Assembly (NCBI RefSeq): GCF_900114565.1
Contig: NZ_FOTM01000005.1
Location: 62,001-126,000, forward strand
Reading direction: 5' to 3'
Length of the DNA: 64,000 nt
DNA from: Leifsonia sp. CL147
GTDB taxonomy: Bacteria > Actinomycetota > Actinomycetes > Actinomycetales > Microbacteriaceae
Positions 54,672 to 64,000 of the stretch are shown piece after piece (within the stretch, counting starts at the first letter, position 1; each line of letters begins with the position of its first letter). Made by a program: the position numbers and the translations under genes. The notes under the pieces are model-generated. The model was not told the origin of the DNA. It did not search any database and worked only from the letters and a program-made list of their open reading frames with translations.

Positions 54672-55976
54672 TCAATGCTGGACGAGCCGCTCGTACCAAC
54701 TCAGCGCGGACTGGTCGGTGAGACTGGCGACCTGGTCGACCACGACGCGCCTGCGCTCGCCGTCGGTGGATGCCGCTCGCCAGTCCTCGGCGAATCCCGG
54801 GTCGAGCTCCGCCGGCCCCCGCTGGTAGAGCAGGTCGGCGAGGGTGGTGAGGATCTGGCGCTGCTGGGCGTAGATCGGCTGCCGTGTGTTCCGCGACATC
54901 ACGAATGTCGCCACGATGCCCTTCAGCACCGCGATCTCGGCCTGGATGCCCGGCGGCACCACGACATCGGCGCCGAAGCGGATGAGATCGGTGCGCCCGG
55001 CGGACTCCTTCGTCGCGTGGACGGCCGCGTGCGCGAACCGTCCGATCAGCTGGCTCGTGAGGTTCTTCAGCCGCGCCTGGGACCGGCGCGAGCCATCCCA
55101 TCCGTCGAGCCAGATGTCCATGCTGTCGAGCCGGTCGAACGCCTCGATCAGCTCGTGGTGGGTGACCTCGCCGCCGATCCACTCGTGCATCGACTGGACG
55201 AGATCCTCGTGGTCGACCCGGCTGCCGAGGGCAGCCACGTCGATGTAGCCGTTGACCACCGCGTCCTCGAAGTCGTGCACGGAGTAGGCGATGTCGTCGG
55301 AGAGGTCCATCACCTGGGCCTCGATGCAGCGCTGGCGGTCGGGCGCGCCTGCGCGCATCCACTCGAAGACGGCGCGGTCGTCGGCGTAGAACCCGAACTT
55401 GGCGCGCCCGCTCGGATCGGCGACCGACGAGGATGCGGGCCACGGATACTTGCAGCTGGCGTCGAGGCTCGCCCGGGTGAGATTGAGGCCGTAGGGGCGC
55501 CCGTCGTTGCCGAAGACTTTCGGCTCCAGCCGGCTGAGCAGTCGGAGTGTCTGCGCGTTGCCCTCGAAGCCGCCGATCTCCGCCGCCCAGGCATTGAGCG
55601 CCCGTTCGCCGTTGTGGCCGAAGGGAGGGTGCCCGATGTCGTGCGCGAGACAGGCGGTGTCGACGATGTCCGGGTCCAGGCCCAGACTGTTCGCGAGCTC
55701 GCGGCCGACCTGCGCCACCTCCAGCGAGTGCGTCAGGCGGTTGCGCGCGAAGTCGAGGCCGGCCGTCGGGCTGAGCACCTGCGTCTTCGCGGCGAGCCGG
55801 CGGAGGGCGCTCGAGTGCAGCAGGCGCGCGCGGTCGCGAGCGAAGTCGCTCCGGCGGCTGGAGTGGTGCTCGGGCATCCACCGTTCCCGGTCGTGCTCGG
55901 TGTACCCGGATGCGCCCTCGCGGGACTCATCGCGCGATCGTGCGCCGGAGCGCGGTGCCGCCAGCTCATCCACCAC
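54672..55976 (-). CDS. dgt: Deoxyguanosinetriphosphate triphosphohydrolase-like protein
   Basis: A 434-residue HD-domain enzyme that hydrolyses dNTPs to nucleosides and triphosphate. The HD metal site is made by NRLTHSLEVAQVGRE, then CLAHDIGHPPFGHNGE, and MDLSDDIAYSVHDFEDAV. The GTG at 55976 follows GGAGGTG by seven bases and overlaps the dusB end by 11 bases, so the two are coupled. In actinobacteria this gene typically lies between dusB and dnaG, as here. Confidence 0.94.
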   Translation of the reverse strand: MVDELAAPRSGARSRDESREGASGYTEHDRERWMPEHHSSRRSDFARDRARLLHSSALRRLAAKTQVLSPTAGLDFARNRLTHSLEVAQVGRELANSLGLDPDIVDTACLAHDIGHPPFGHNGERALNAWAAEIGGFEGNAQTLRLLSRLEPKVFGNDGRPYGLNLTRASLDASCKYPWPASSSVADPSGRAKFGFYADDRAVFEWMRAGAPDRQRCIEAQVMDLSDDIAYSVHDFEDAVVNGYIDVAALGSRVDHEDLVQSMHEWIGGEVTHHELIEAFDRLDSMDIWLDGWDGSRRSQARLKNLTSQLIGRFAHAAVHATKESAGRTDLIRFGADVVVPPGIQAEIAVLKGIVATFVMSRNTRQPIYAQQRQILTTLADLLYQRGPAELDPGFAEDWRAASTDGERRRVVVDQVASLTDQSALSWYERLVQH

Positions 55977-57156
55977 TGTTGTGCACCTCCGCGTCGGCGA
56001 CCTCTGCGCGCGCCGCGCCGTCGAGATCGCGGCTCGCCAGCCACCCATCGGGAAGGGCGGGGCGCTTCGGCGACCCGGCGCGACCGCGCTGGCCCTCCGC
56101 GGCCTCGCCGGGGTACTCCTGGTCGGCGTCCAGGGTCGCGAGCAGCTCGTCCATATGCTCCAGCGTGTCGACGGTCGCGAGGCTCGCACGCAGGTCGCCG
56201 CCGACCGGGTAGCCCTTGAAGTACCACGCGACGTGCTTCCGGATGTCGCGGCAGCCGCGCTCCTCGCTCTCGAAGAACTCGGCCAACAGCTCCGCGTGGC
56301 GGCGGAACGCCTGCGCGACCTGGCCGAGTGTCGGGCGCGCCTGCGCCGCCTCCGCCTCCGAAGCGCTGAGCTCGCCGGCGCGTGCGCGAAAGGCCGCGGC
56401 CAGGTCTCCGAACAACCATGGACGGCCGAGGCAGCCCCGGCCGACGACCACGCCGTCGCACCCGGTCTCGTCGACCATCCGGAGGGCGTCGGCGGCCGAC
56501 CAGATGTCGCCGTTGCCCAGCACCGGCGTCGAGGTCACGGTCTCTTTGAGCTTGGCGATCGCCGGCCAATCCGCCTGCCCCGAGTAGAACTCGGCAGCCG
56601 TCCGGGCATGCAGAGCCATGGAGGCGACACCCGCGCCCTCCGCGATGCGGCCGGCCTCGAGATAGGTGAGATGGTCGCTGTCGATGCCTTTGCGCATCTT
56701 GATGGTCAGCGGGATGTCGCCCGCCGCATCCACTGCGCCTTCGACGATCTCGCGGAACAGCCCCAGCTTCCAGGGCAGCGCGGCCCCGCCGCCCTTGCGA
56801 GTGACCTTCGGCACCGGACAGCCGAAGTTGAGGTCGATGTGGTCGGCGCGATCCTCTGCCACCAGCATCGTGACGGCTTCACGGACGGTCTTCGGATCGA
56901 CCCCGTACAGCTGGATGGAGCGCGGCGTCTCCGACTCGTGGTGCGTGATCAGGCGCAGCGACTCGGGCGTCCGCTCGACCAGCGCTCGGGACGTGATCAT
57001 CTCGCTGACGTAGAGCCCGGCGCCGAACTCACGGCACAGCCGGCGGAACGCCGTGTTGGTGATCCCGGCCATCGGAGCGAGGACCACAGGCACGTCGAGC
57101 CGCAGCGGACCGATGGTCAGCTGGGGCGCGTGGCTTATCGTTGCAGTGGTAGACAT
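55966..57156 (-). CDS. dusB: tRNA-dihydrouridine synthase (DusB type)
   Basis: A 396-residue flavoenzyme that reduces uridines in tRNA D-loops. It has the TIM-barrel start VPVVLAPMAGITNTAFRRLC, the substrate-binding HIDLNFGCPVPKVTRKGGGA with the catalytic cysteine in NFGCP, MRKGIDSDHL, ALHARTAAEFYSG and the FMN-phosphate site DGVVVGRGCLGRPWLF. The ATG at 57156 fits the family N-terminus. It is divergent from the YbaK gene with only 33 bases between the start codons. Confidence 0.95.
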   Translation of the reverse strand: MSTTATISHAPQLTIGPLRLDVPVVLAPMAGITNTAFRRLCREFGAGLYVSEMITSRALVERTPESLRLITHHESETPRSIQLYGVDPKTVREAVTMLVAEDRADHIDLNFGCPVPKVTRKGGGAALPWKLGLFREIVEGAVDAAGDIPLTIKMRKGIDSDHLTYLEAGRIAEGAGVASMALHARTAAEFYSGQADWPAIAKLKETVTSTPVLGNGDIWSAADALRMVDETGCDGVVVGRGCLGRPWLFGDLAAAFRARAGELSASEAEAAQARPTLGQVAQAFRRHAELLAEFFESEERGCRDIRKHVAWYFKGYPVGGDLRASLATVDTLEHMDELLATLDADQEYPGEAAEGQRGRAGSPKRPALPDGWLASRDLDGAARAEVADAEVHNSGG

Positions 57157-57189
57157 CTCACTCGATTCTCCCAGAAGGCGTGCTGAGCT

Positions 57190-57708
57190 ATGACCGAGAG
57201 ACCGGAATCTGTGGAAGACTCCCCCGGCGTCGAAGCTGTGGACACCGGCCGGGAGCGTGTGCTCGCCGATGCCACAGCTCGCGGTGTGGACATCCGGATC
57301 ATCGAACGGCCGGCCGCCCGGAGCCTCGCCGAGGCGGCGGCACAGCTCGGCATCCAGCCCTCCGACATCGTGAAGACGCTCGTCGTGAAGCGCAGCGACG
57401 ACACCTTCCTCTTCGCGCTCGTGCCCGGCGGACGCAAGATCGCCTGGCCGAAGCTGCGCTCCGTGCTCCAGGTGAACAAGCTGCAGCTGCCCGACGCCTC
57501 GGTCGCGCTCGCGGCGACCGGCTACGAACGCGGCACGATCACCCCGTTCGGGAGCACCACCGCGTGGCCGGTCGTCGCCGACGCCACGATCCTCGGCCGG
57601 ACCGTCTCGATTGGGGCCGGCGAGCACGGCTACTCCCTCTTCGTCGACGCGGACGCGCTCACAGCCGCCTTCGGCGCCACCGTCGCCGACATCACCGACC
57701 CCGAGTAG
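57190..57708 (+). CDS. YbaK/EbsC family aminoacyl-tRNA deacylase
   Basis: A 172-residue protein of the YbaK/ProX superfamily, which hydrolyses mischarged aminoacyl-tRNAs in trans. It shows PSDIVKTLVVKRSDDTFLFA with the conserved lysine, and GYERGTITPFGSTTAWPVVA with the Gly-X-X-X-Pro-Phe-Gly motif, plus SIGAGEHGYSLFVD. An N-terminal 25-residue tail is extra. Which tRNA it edits (often Cys-tRNA-Pro) is not known here. Confidence 0.88.
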   Translation: MTERPESVEDSPGVEAVDTGRERVLADATARGVDIRIIERPAARSLAEAAAQLGIQPSDIVKTLVVKRSDDTFLFALVPGGRKIAWPKLRSVLQVNKLQLPDASVALAATGYERGTITPFGSTTAWPVVADATILGRTVSIGAGEHGYSLFVDADALTAAFGATVADITDPE

Positions 57709-57716
57709 CCCATCCA

Positions 57717-57768
57717 CTGGTCCCAACATGCCGTAAAGGCGCGGCGGCTTACGGCGTGTCGGGACCAG
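57717..57768. repeat. Dispersed hairpin repeat, family B copy 3
   Basis: CTGGTCCCAACATGCCGTAA (57717-57736) pairs with TTACGGCGTGTCGGGACCAG (57749-57768): a 20-bp stem with two differences, both compatible with G-U pairs. It follows the YbaK stop codon by 8 bases. Confidence 0.9.
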
Positions 57769-57828
57769 CAGTTTCCCGCCTGTGGAGAACGCACGACGCC
57801 CGCGCGCTGGATGATGCAGAGTGGCGTC

Positions 57829-58746
57829 ATGAAGCAGCCGGGACCGCTCCCACCGATCCTCCGATCTCCCGCGTTCTCCGTCCGCGTCGCGGTGCAGGCC
57901 GGGGTGCCGGTCCAGCGTCTTCGCCGCACAGACCTCGACGCGCCATTTCACGGCGCCCGGCTGGTGCACGCGTCCAGCGGAGCCGATCTGCTTGCACGCT
58001 GCGCCGCGTACCGGACAGTGATGACTCCGGGCAGTTTCTTCAGCCACACCACCGCGGCATCGATTTACGGTCTCCCCGTGCCACGACGTCACTCGGAGAA
58101 CGATCGGCTTCATGTCTCGGCAGTGCTGCCTGTCCGAGCGCCGAAAGGGCGAGGTGTGCGTGGACACGCGCTTTCGAGCCGGCCCTCAGTGCGACTGGTT
58201 CGCGGGATGCGGGTGCCGGAGCCCGCGGAGGTATGGTGCCAACTCGCTTCTCTCCTGACACTGGATGAACTGGTCATCGTCGGCGATGCCCTGGTGCGTC
58301 GGATAGATCCGTATTGCGAAGTGTCCGAGCTGATTCGGGCGGCCAGTGAGATCTCCGCTCGACCAGGGGCCCGTAGGATCCGCGAAGCGATCCGTTTGGT
58401 GCGGGCTCGGACGGATTCGCCGATGGAGACGGTGCTCCGCCTGGCCATCGTGCGCGCCGGCCTGCCTGAGCCTCAGGTGAACCACCCCATCGCCGACGGC
58501 TCCGGGAGGATCGTCGCCTCGGGTGATCTCGTGTTTCCCGCGGCGCGGCTGGTCGTCGAGTACGACGGGGACCATCACCGCACGGACGCGGTGCAGTATC
58601 AGACGGACATCGATCGTGTGTATCGGATCGAGTCTCTCGGGTGGACGGTCGTCCGCATCAGCAAGATGCACATGCGTGACGGCGCGAACGAGGCGCTCGC
58701 ACGTATCCGGCAGGCTCTGAAAACGAATGGTCCCAACATGCCGTAA
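57829..58746 (+). CDS. DUF559/VSR-like endonuclease-fold protein
   Basis: A 305-residue protein common in Microbacteriaceae. The N-terminal 180 residues resemble AbiEi-like or winged helical modules (FFSHTTAASIYGLPVPRRH). The C-terminal part is a VSR/DUF559-type nuclease fold with RLVVEYDGDHHRTDAVQYQT and RVYRIESLGWTVVRISKMHM. The final residues TNGPNMP and the stop codon TAA come from the left arm of a family-B hairpin repeat. Start ATG at 57829 is favoured over one six codons earlier. Function unknown; some relatives accompany toxin-antitoxin or restriction genes. Confidence 0.75.
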   Translation: MKQPGPLPPILRSPAFSVRVAVQAGVPVQRLRRTDLDAPFHGARLVHASSGADLLARCAAYRTVMTPGSFFSHTTAASIYGLPVPRRHSENDRLHVSAVLPVRAPKGRGVRGHALSSRPSVRLVRGMRVPEPAEVWCQLASLLTLDELVIVGDALVRRIDPYCEVSELIRAASEISARPGARRIREAIRLVRARTDSPMETVLRLAIVRAGLPEPQVNHPIADGSGRIVASGDLVFPAARLVVEYDGDHHRTDAVQYQTDIDRVYRIESLGWTVVRISKMHMRDGANEALARIRQALKTNGPNMP

Positions 58747-58777
58747 CGCTCGGCGCTGACACGGCGTGTTGGGACCA
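58728..58777. repeat. Dispersed hairpin repeat, family B copy 4
   Basis: TGGTCCCAACATGCCGT (58728-58744) pairs with ACGGCGTGTTGGGACCA (58761-58777) with one mismatch. The left arm is translated as the last codons of the DUF559 gene and gives its TAA stop. Confidence 0.9.
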
Positions 58778-58781
58778 ATAG

Positions 58782-58937
58782 TTACGGGAGGGCGCAGGTG
58801 TCGCCGTCGCAGACGGCGCCGGCGGCGCCGAGCGGGACGAGCGGGAGGCGCGCGGCCGGCTGCGGCGCCGGAGGTGCCGCAGCGGCGGGCGCAGGCGCGG
58901 CCGGCGCAGCCGGCGCGCCCGGCGCGCCCGGCGTCAC
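58782..58937 (-). CDS. Short frame encoding an Ala/Pro linker and a CX4C tail, coupled to the DsbA-type gene
   Basis: A 51-residue frame that starts with GTG overlapping the stop of the FrnE-like gene (GTGA). It encodes an Ala/Pro/Gly stretch and ends GAVCDGDTCALP. A C-terminal CX4C motif after an Ala/Pro linker is what FrnE-type DsbA proteins carry at the end of the main chain. So this is either the last part of that protein separated by a -1 frame change, or a coupled micro-ORF. A sequencing error in this very GC-rich stretch is possible. Confidence 0.45.
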   Translation of the reverse strand: MTPGAPGAPAAPAAPAPAAAAPPAPQPAARLPLVPLGAAGAVCDGDTCALP

Positions 58938-59605
58938 GCGGTCACCGCGGCGCGCTCGGACCAGACCTGCTCGAGGACCTGCGCGAACGTCTGCGCGTCC
59001 TGCGCACCCGAGACGCCGTACCGGCCGTCGATCACGAAGAAGGGGACGCCGTTGATGCCGAACTCGGTAGCAGTGGCCTGGTCGGCGCGCACGTCCGCCA
59101 GATACTGCCCGGACTCGAGGGCCGCCAGCGCCTCGGCGCGGTCCAGCCCGACCTCGGCTGCCAGGTCCGCCAAGTCGGCGACGCGGCCGACATGACGCCC
59201 CTCGATGAAGTAGGCGCGGAACAGACGCTCCGCCAACTCCAGCTGCGCACCCCGTGCCTTCGCGAAGTGCAGCAGCTCGTGCGCCTTCACGGTGTTGGTG
59301 TGCCGCAGGCTGTCGAAGTCGTAGTCCAGTCCGACGGACGAGGCGATTCCGGTGACGCGCTCGAGCATCTGCTCGACCTGCGACGCCGGCAGGCCCTTGT
59401 GGCCCGCGAGGAAGTCGACCTCGCTGCCCTCGAAATCGACCGGAGTGTCGGGTGAGAGCTCGAACGAGTGGTACTCGACCTCCACGCCGCGGCCGTCGCC
59501 GGCGCCGGCGAAGAGGCCGCTTCCCGCCTCGAACTTGCGCTTTCCGATGTAGCACCACGGGCACGCGATGTCGGACCAGATGTCGATCTTGATGGGTTCG
59601 CTCAC
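58934..59605 (-). CDS. DsbA family oxidoreductase (FrnE-like)
   Basis: A 223-residue thioredoxin-fold protein. The redox motif CPWC lies at residues 15-18 (WSDIACPWCYIGKRKF), with the cis-proline loop FGINGVPFFVIDGRYGVSG and the helical insert typical of FrnE/2-hydroxychromene isomerase relatives. No signal peptide, so it acts in the cytoplasm. The chain stops right after VWSERAAVTA, and the C-terminal CX4C tail expected for FrnE proteins is found in the -1 frame just downstream. It precedes no obvious operon partner. Confidence 0.9.
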   Translation of the reverse strand: MSEPIKIDIWSDIACPWCYIGKRKFEAGSGLFAGAGDGRGVEVEYHSFELSPDTPVDFEGSEVDFLAGHKGLPASQVEQMLERVTGIASSVGLDYDFDSLRHTNTVKAHELLHFAKARGAQLELAERLFRAYFIEGRHVGRVADLADLAAEVGLDRAEALAALESGQYLADVRADQATATEFGINGVPFFVIDGRYGVSGAQDAQTFAQVLEQVWSERAAVTA

Positions 59606-59634
59606 GTCAGGCGCAACATCCTGAAGCGGTCCGG

Positions 59635-60441
59635 CTATTCCGCGACCGGCGCATCCACTGCGCCCCCGAACCGGCGATTGCGGCGCAGGTAGAGGTCCAC
59701 CGCCTCCCAGAGGTCCGTCCTGCTGAAGTCGGGCCAGAGCGTGTCCAGGAACACCATCTCGGCGTAGGCGCTCTGCCAGAGCAGGAAATTGCTGGTCCGC
59801 TGTTCGCCCGAGCTTCGCACGAAGAGGTCCACATCCGGCATGTCCGGGAGGTAGAGGTGGCGCTGGATGGTCTTCTCACTCACCGCGGACGGCCGCAGCC
59901 GGCCGGCGGCCACCTCCTCGGCGATCGCCCGAACGGCGTCGGCCACCTCGGTGCGACCGCCGTAGTTCACGCACATCGTCAGGGTGAGGACGTCGTTCCC
60001 GGCCGTCAGCTGCTCGGCGTACTGCAGCTCCTTGATGACCGACGACCAGAGCCGCGGCCGCCGTCCGGCCCAGCGCACCCGCACGCCCCACTCGTTGAGC
60101 TGGTCGCGGCGCCGGTGCAGCACCTCCCGGTTGAAGCCCATCAGGAACCGGACCTCATCGGGCGACCGCTTCCAGTTCTCGGTGGAGAACGCGTAGACGC
60201 TCAGATGCTTGATGCCGGCCTGGATGGCGCCGGCCACCACATCCAGAAGCGACGCCTCCCCTGCACGGTGTCCTTCGATGCGGGTGAGGCCGCGGCGGTT
60301 CGCCCACCGGCCGTTCCCGTCCATCACGATCGCCACGTGCGAGGGAACACCGCCCGCGGGGAATGCGGGTGGATGGACGCCGGTCCAGTCGAGCGGGCGG
60401 TACTCCACCGCATCCTTGTGCGTGTAGGGCTTCGGACTCAT
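59635..60441 (-). CDS. uppS: Isoprenyl transferase (undecaprenyl/decaprenyl diphosphate synthase type)
   Basis: A 268-residue cis-prenyltransferase that makes the lipid carrier for cell wall synthesis. It has [18 protein letters not shown] with the catalytic Asp, [26 protein letters not shown], the Asn-Tyr-Gly-Gly-Arg block [13 protein letters not shown] and the end motif [19 protein letters not shown]. Its ATG overlaps the recO stop (ATGA). Product chain length is not determined. Confidence 0.96.
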   Translation of the reverse strand: MSPKPYTHKDAVEYRPLDWTGVHPPAFPAGGVPSHVAIVMDGNGRWANRRGLTRIEGHRAGEASLLDVVAGAIQAGIKHLSVYAFSTENWKRSPDEVRFLMGFNREVLHRRRDQLNEWGVRVRWAGRRPRLWSSVIKELQYAEQLTAGNDVLTLTMCVNYGGRTEVADAVRAIAEEVAAGRLRPSAVSEKTIQRHLYLPDMPDVDLFVRSSGEQRTSNFLLWQSAYAEMVFLDTLWPDFSRTDLWEAVDLYLRRNRRFGGAVDAPVAE

Positions 60442-61274
60442 CCACTCGCCTTCTGCTCATGCGTGTCGTGCTCGCGCGTGTCGTGCTCGCGCGTGTCGTC
60501 TTCGGGCGTGTCGTGCTCACGCCGGGTGGGCGCGTCGCGCTGTTCGTTCCGCTCCGGCGGAATGTGCTGCAGGGAGCGCAGCCCACGCTCCAGATGCCAC
60601 TGGGTGTATGCGGCGACCACTCCGTTGGCACGGCTGCGGGTGGTGTCCGATGCCGCATCCGCAGCATCCCAGTCGCCGGACAGCAGCGCCCCGAGCAGCG
60701 CGATGGTGGGAGCATCCACCTTGGGGGCACCCGGGGGCGCACAGTTGTCGCACACCACGCCGCCCAGCTGGACGACCACCGCCGTGTGCGGACCGGGCGC
60801 GCCGCAGCGCGAGCAGTCCTGGAAGCTCGGCGCCCAGCCGGCGAGCGACAGCGCCCGCAGGAGGTAGGAGTCGAGCGTGAGGCCGGCACCGTGCTCCCGG
60901 CGCGAGAGGGAGCGCAAGGCACCCACGAGCAGGAGGTACTGCTGGAGGGATGCTTCGGCGTCGGTCAGCCGGTCGGCTGCCTCCACCATGGCGTTCGCTG
61001 CCGTGTAGCTGGCGTAATCGTCCGCGATGAGGGCTCCATAGGCTCCCAGCGTCTCGGCCTGGGTGACGATGTCGAGGCTGCGCCCCTCGTAGAGCTGCAC
61101 GTCGGCGACCATGAACGGCTCCAGCCGCGAACCGAACCGGGACGCGGTGCGCCGCACACCCTTCGCGACCGCCCGGATCTTGCCGTGCTGACGGCTCAGC
61201 ATCGTGACGATGCGGTCGGCTTCCCCCAGCTTGTGGGTGCGGAGCACGACGGCTTCATCACGGTAGACAGGCAC
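60438..61274 (-). CDS. recO: DNA repair protein RecO
   Basis: A 278-residue recombination mediator that helps load RecA on single-stranded DNA. The N-terminal OB fold begins [20 protein letters not shown] with [12 protein letters not shown] zinc finger follows: [15 protein letters not shown] and VCDNCAP. The last 25 residues are a repeat of Glu-His-Asp-Thr units. The GTG at 61274 fits the family start and lies five bases after a GATACT box, so a leaderless mRNA is likely. uppS follows with a 4-base overlap. Confidence 0.95.
   Translation of the reverse strand: MPVYRDEAVVLRTHKLGEADRIVTMLSRQHGKIRAVAKGVRRTASRFGSRLEPFMVADVQLYEGRSLDIVTQAETLGAYGALIADDYASYTAANAMVEAADRLTDAEASLQQYLLLVGALRSLSRREHGAGLTLDSYLLRALSLAGWAPSFQDCSRCGAPGPHTAVVVQLGGVVCDNCAPPGAPKVDAPTIALLGALLSGDWDAADAASDTTRSRANGVVAAYTQWHLERGLRSLQHIPPERNEQRDAPTRREHDTPEDDTREHDTREHDTHEQKASG
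60461..60520. repeat. Tandem 15-bp repeat at the 3' end of recO
   Basis: Four 15-bp units (GCGTGTCGTGCTCGC with variants) at 60461, 60476, 60491 and 60506 encode the charged tail with its repeated EHDT. The reading frame is kept. Confidence 0.9.
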
Positions 61275-61347
61275 ACTCCAGTATCGCGCGGCGGGCTGAC
61301 AGTACGGCGGAGGCGGTGGTCCGGCGCGCGGACGGTCGCGTGAAACG

Positions 61348-61400
61348 ACTGGTCCCGACATGCCGTGTGGCGGGCGGGCGCTGCGGCGTGTCGGGACCAG
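61348..61400. repeat. Dispersed hairpin repeat, family B copy 5
   Basis: ACTGGTCCCGACATGCCGT (61348-61366) pairs with GCGGCGTGTCGGGACCAG (61383-61400) with two mismatches. It lies between the divergent starts of recO and the TRIC-family gene, unlike the other copies, which lie at gene ends. Confidence 0.9.
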
Positions 61401-61449
61401 CAGATCGCGAGAAGCCGAGCGGCTCCGCCGCGCGTGATACATATGACGG

Positions 61450-62229
61450 ATGAGCACGCCCGCCCTCGCCATCGGCGCCCTGTCGATCCCACTGTGGGGC
61501 GACCTGATCGCCGTCGGGGTCGGCAGCCTCCAGGGAGCCATGTTCGCGGCGGGATTCCGCGACCGCCGGCTCGATCTGCTCGGCGTCGCGATCATCGGTG
61601 TGGCCACGGGCGTCGGCGGCGGCCTCCTCCGCGACCTGCTGCTGAACGTCACGCCGCTGGCACTCCAGTCCAACTGGTACCTGCCGATCACCGTCGTGGC
61701 TGCGCTGCTCGGGATGCTGCTGATCCGGCTGTTCCGGCGGCTGGATCCGCTGATCACCCTCCTGGATGCGCTCACGATCGGCCTGTTCGGAGCGATCGGC
61801 GCGAGCAAGGCGCTGGCCCTCGGCCTGCCGGAGGTACCCGCGGTGTTCGTGGGGGTGGTCTCCGCGGTGGGCGGATCCATCCTCCGCGACATGCTGCTCA
61901 ACCTCCCGATCGCGCTCATGCACGTCGGCTCGCTGTACGCCGTCGCGGCCGGCGCGGGCACCATCGTCCTCGTCGTGATGATCGACTTCGGTGCGCCGCT
62001 GACCGCCGCGGCGATCGTGTGCGTCCTGGTGACCCTGGTGATCAGGCTGCTCGCCGTGCGCTTCGGCTGGAGCCTGCCGGAGCAGCGGGAGCTGGGACGC
62101 ATCCCGCGTCCGCGCTGGCCTCGCCTGATCCGTGCGCCGGGCCGGACCGCGGATCGCGCTGCCGAACGGACCGCGGACCGTACCGACACCGGCGCGCTCC
62201 CCCGCTATCGCATCGACAAGGGCGAGTAG
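61450..62229 (+). CDS. TRIC-family (UPF0126) cation channel-like membrane protein
   Basis: A 259-residue protein with about seven membrane helices. It has the two glycine-rich repeats of the family: [20 protein letters not shown] and [19 protein letters not shown]. These glycine-Arg-Asp segments line the pore in TRIC channels. A charged C-terminal tail of about 45 residues follows. Bacterial members include potassium-permeable trimeric channels and candidate glycine transporters; the substrate here is open. Confidence 0.87.
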   Translation: MSTPALAIGALSIPLWGDLIAVGVGSLQGAMFAAGFRDRRLDLLGVAIIGVATGVGGGLLRDLLLNVTPLALQSNWYLPITVVAALLGMLLIRLFRRLDPLITLLDALTIGLFGAIGASKALALGLPEVPAVFVGVVSAVGGSILRDMLLNLPIALMHVGSLYAVAAGAGTIVLVVMIDFGAPLTAAAIVCVLVTLVIRLLAVRFGWSLPEQRELGRIPRPRWPRLIRAPGRTADRAAERTADRTDTGALPRYRIDKGE

Positions 62230-62236
62230 GGCCGTC

Positions 62237-62323
62237 GGAAACGGAGGACTTCCGTCCCGGATGACGCGGAAACGCGGGGAACGGAGGCGATCGCGTCCCG
62301 TTCGGGACACGATCACCTCCGTT
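62237..62323. repeat. Hairpin repeat, family D copy 2
   Basis: A 21-bp stem (AACGGAGGCGATCGCGTCCCG at 62280-62300 minus strand-compatible partner at 62303-62323) with two G-U type differences and a 2-base loop. A short hairpin with GGAAACGGAGGAC lies just before it at 62237. It lies between the convergent TRIC-family gene and leuA and could act as a terminator. Confidence 0.7.
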
Positions 62324-62411
62324 TGCTACGCGGAGACGCGAGACCGGAGCGCGAGACGCGAGAGCGGAGGGCGGAGTGCGGGAGAGCGGCGTCAGGCCGT
62401 CAGCGGGAGCC

Positions 62412-64000
<1,589 letters not shown>

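Noticed and set aside
54886-54912. A further copy of the family-A palindrome near ATCACGAATGTC
   Set aside because: Only one half matches, it lies within a conserved part of dgt, and there is no inverted partner.

Overview
This window is high-GC chromosomal DNA from an actinobacterium, most likely of the family Microbacteriaceae (Leifsonia-like). The evidence is the homodimeric aceE next to a fasR-fabD-fabH-acpP-fabF cluster, a DUF3145 gene, an AhpE peroxiredoxin, GTG/TTG starts, 4-bp coupled overlaps, and many start codons that lie 5-7 bases after a TANNNT box with no spaced Shine-Dalgarno, as expected for leaderless mRNAs. The genus is inference.

Layout. 0-5 kb: a truncated steroid 5-alpha-reductase-family membrane enzyme, then a sugar module (GH3 beta-glucosidase, MFS transporter, divergent TetR regulator). 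5-14 kb: tRNA-Val, AhpE peroxiredoxin, pyruvate dehydrogenase E1, and the fatty-acid synthase II operon closed by a strong terminator; this couples acetyl-CoA supply to lipid synthesis. 14-20 kb: DUF3145, PadR regulator, DUF1684, an orphan family-A DNA polymerase, two Nudix hydrolases and small accessory proteins. 20-24 kb: a membrane/GT2 glycosyltransferase and a flippase. 24-35.4 kb: a lower-GC accessory island with a secreted LamG protein, a 2,092-aa RHS polymorphic toxin and its immunity protein, lying between a 3' tRNA fragment and an intact tRNA-Met gene. 35-43 kb: GT4 glycosyltransferase, DMT permease, peptide deformylase, a degenerate histidine kinase, a SHOCT protein, a DUF3800 cassette bounded by 28-bp direct repeats, and a NarL-type two-component pair followed by a terminator and tRNA-Asn. 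43-51 kb: a complete peptide ABC-importer operon ending in a D-2-hydroxyacid dehydrogenase. 51-64 kb: housekeeping genes (dnaG, DUF4282, dgt, dusB, YbaK deacylase, DUF559 protein, FrnE-type DsbA, uppS, recO, TRIC-family channel, partial leuA).

The most unusual content is not coding. Two arrays carry an odd-length palindrome (core ATTCGTCACGAAT) at a 40-bp period, one after the TetR gene and one after the PadR gene. A separate family of about 52-bp hairpins (arms like CTGGTCCCGACATGCCGT) occurs five times between genes and in one case supplies a stop codon. The DUF3800 gene follows a leader that can fold into several hairpins, two with the same core, and the gene plus leader sits between 28-bp direct repeats like a single-gene mobile cassette.
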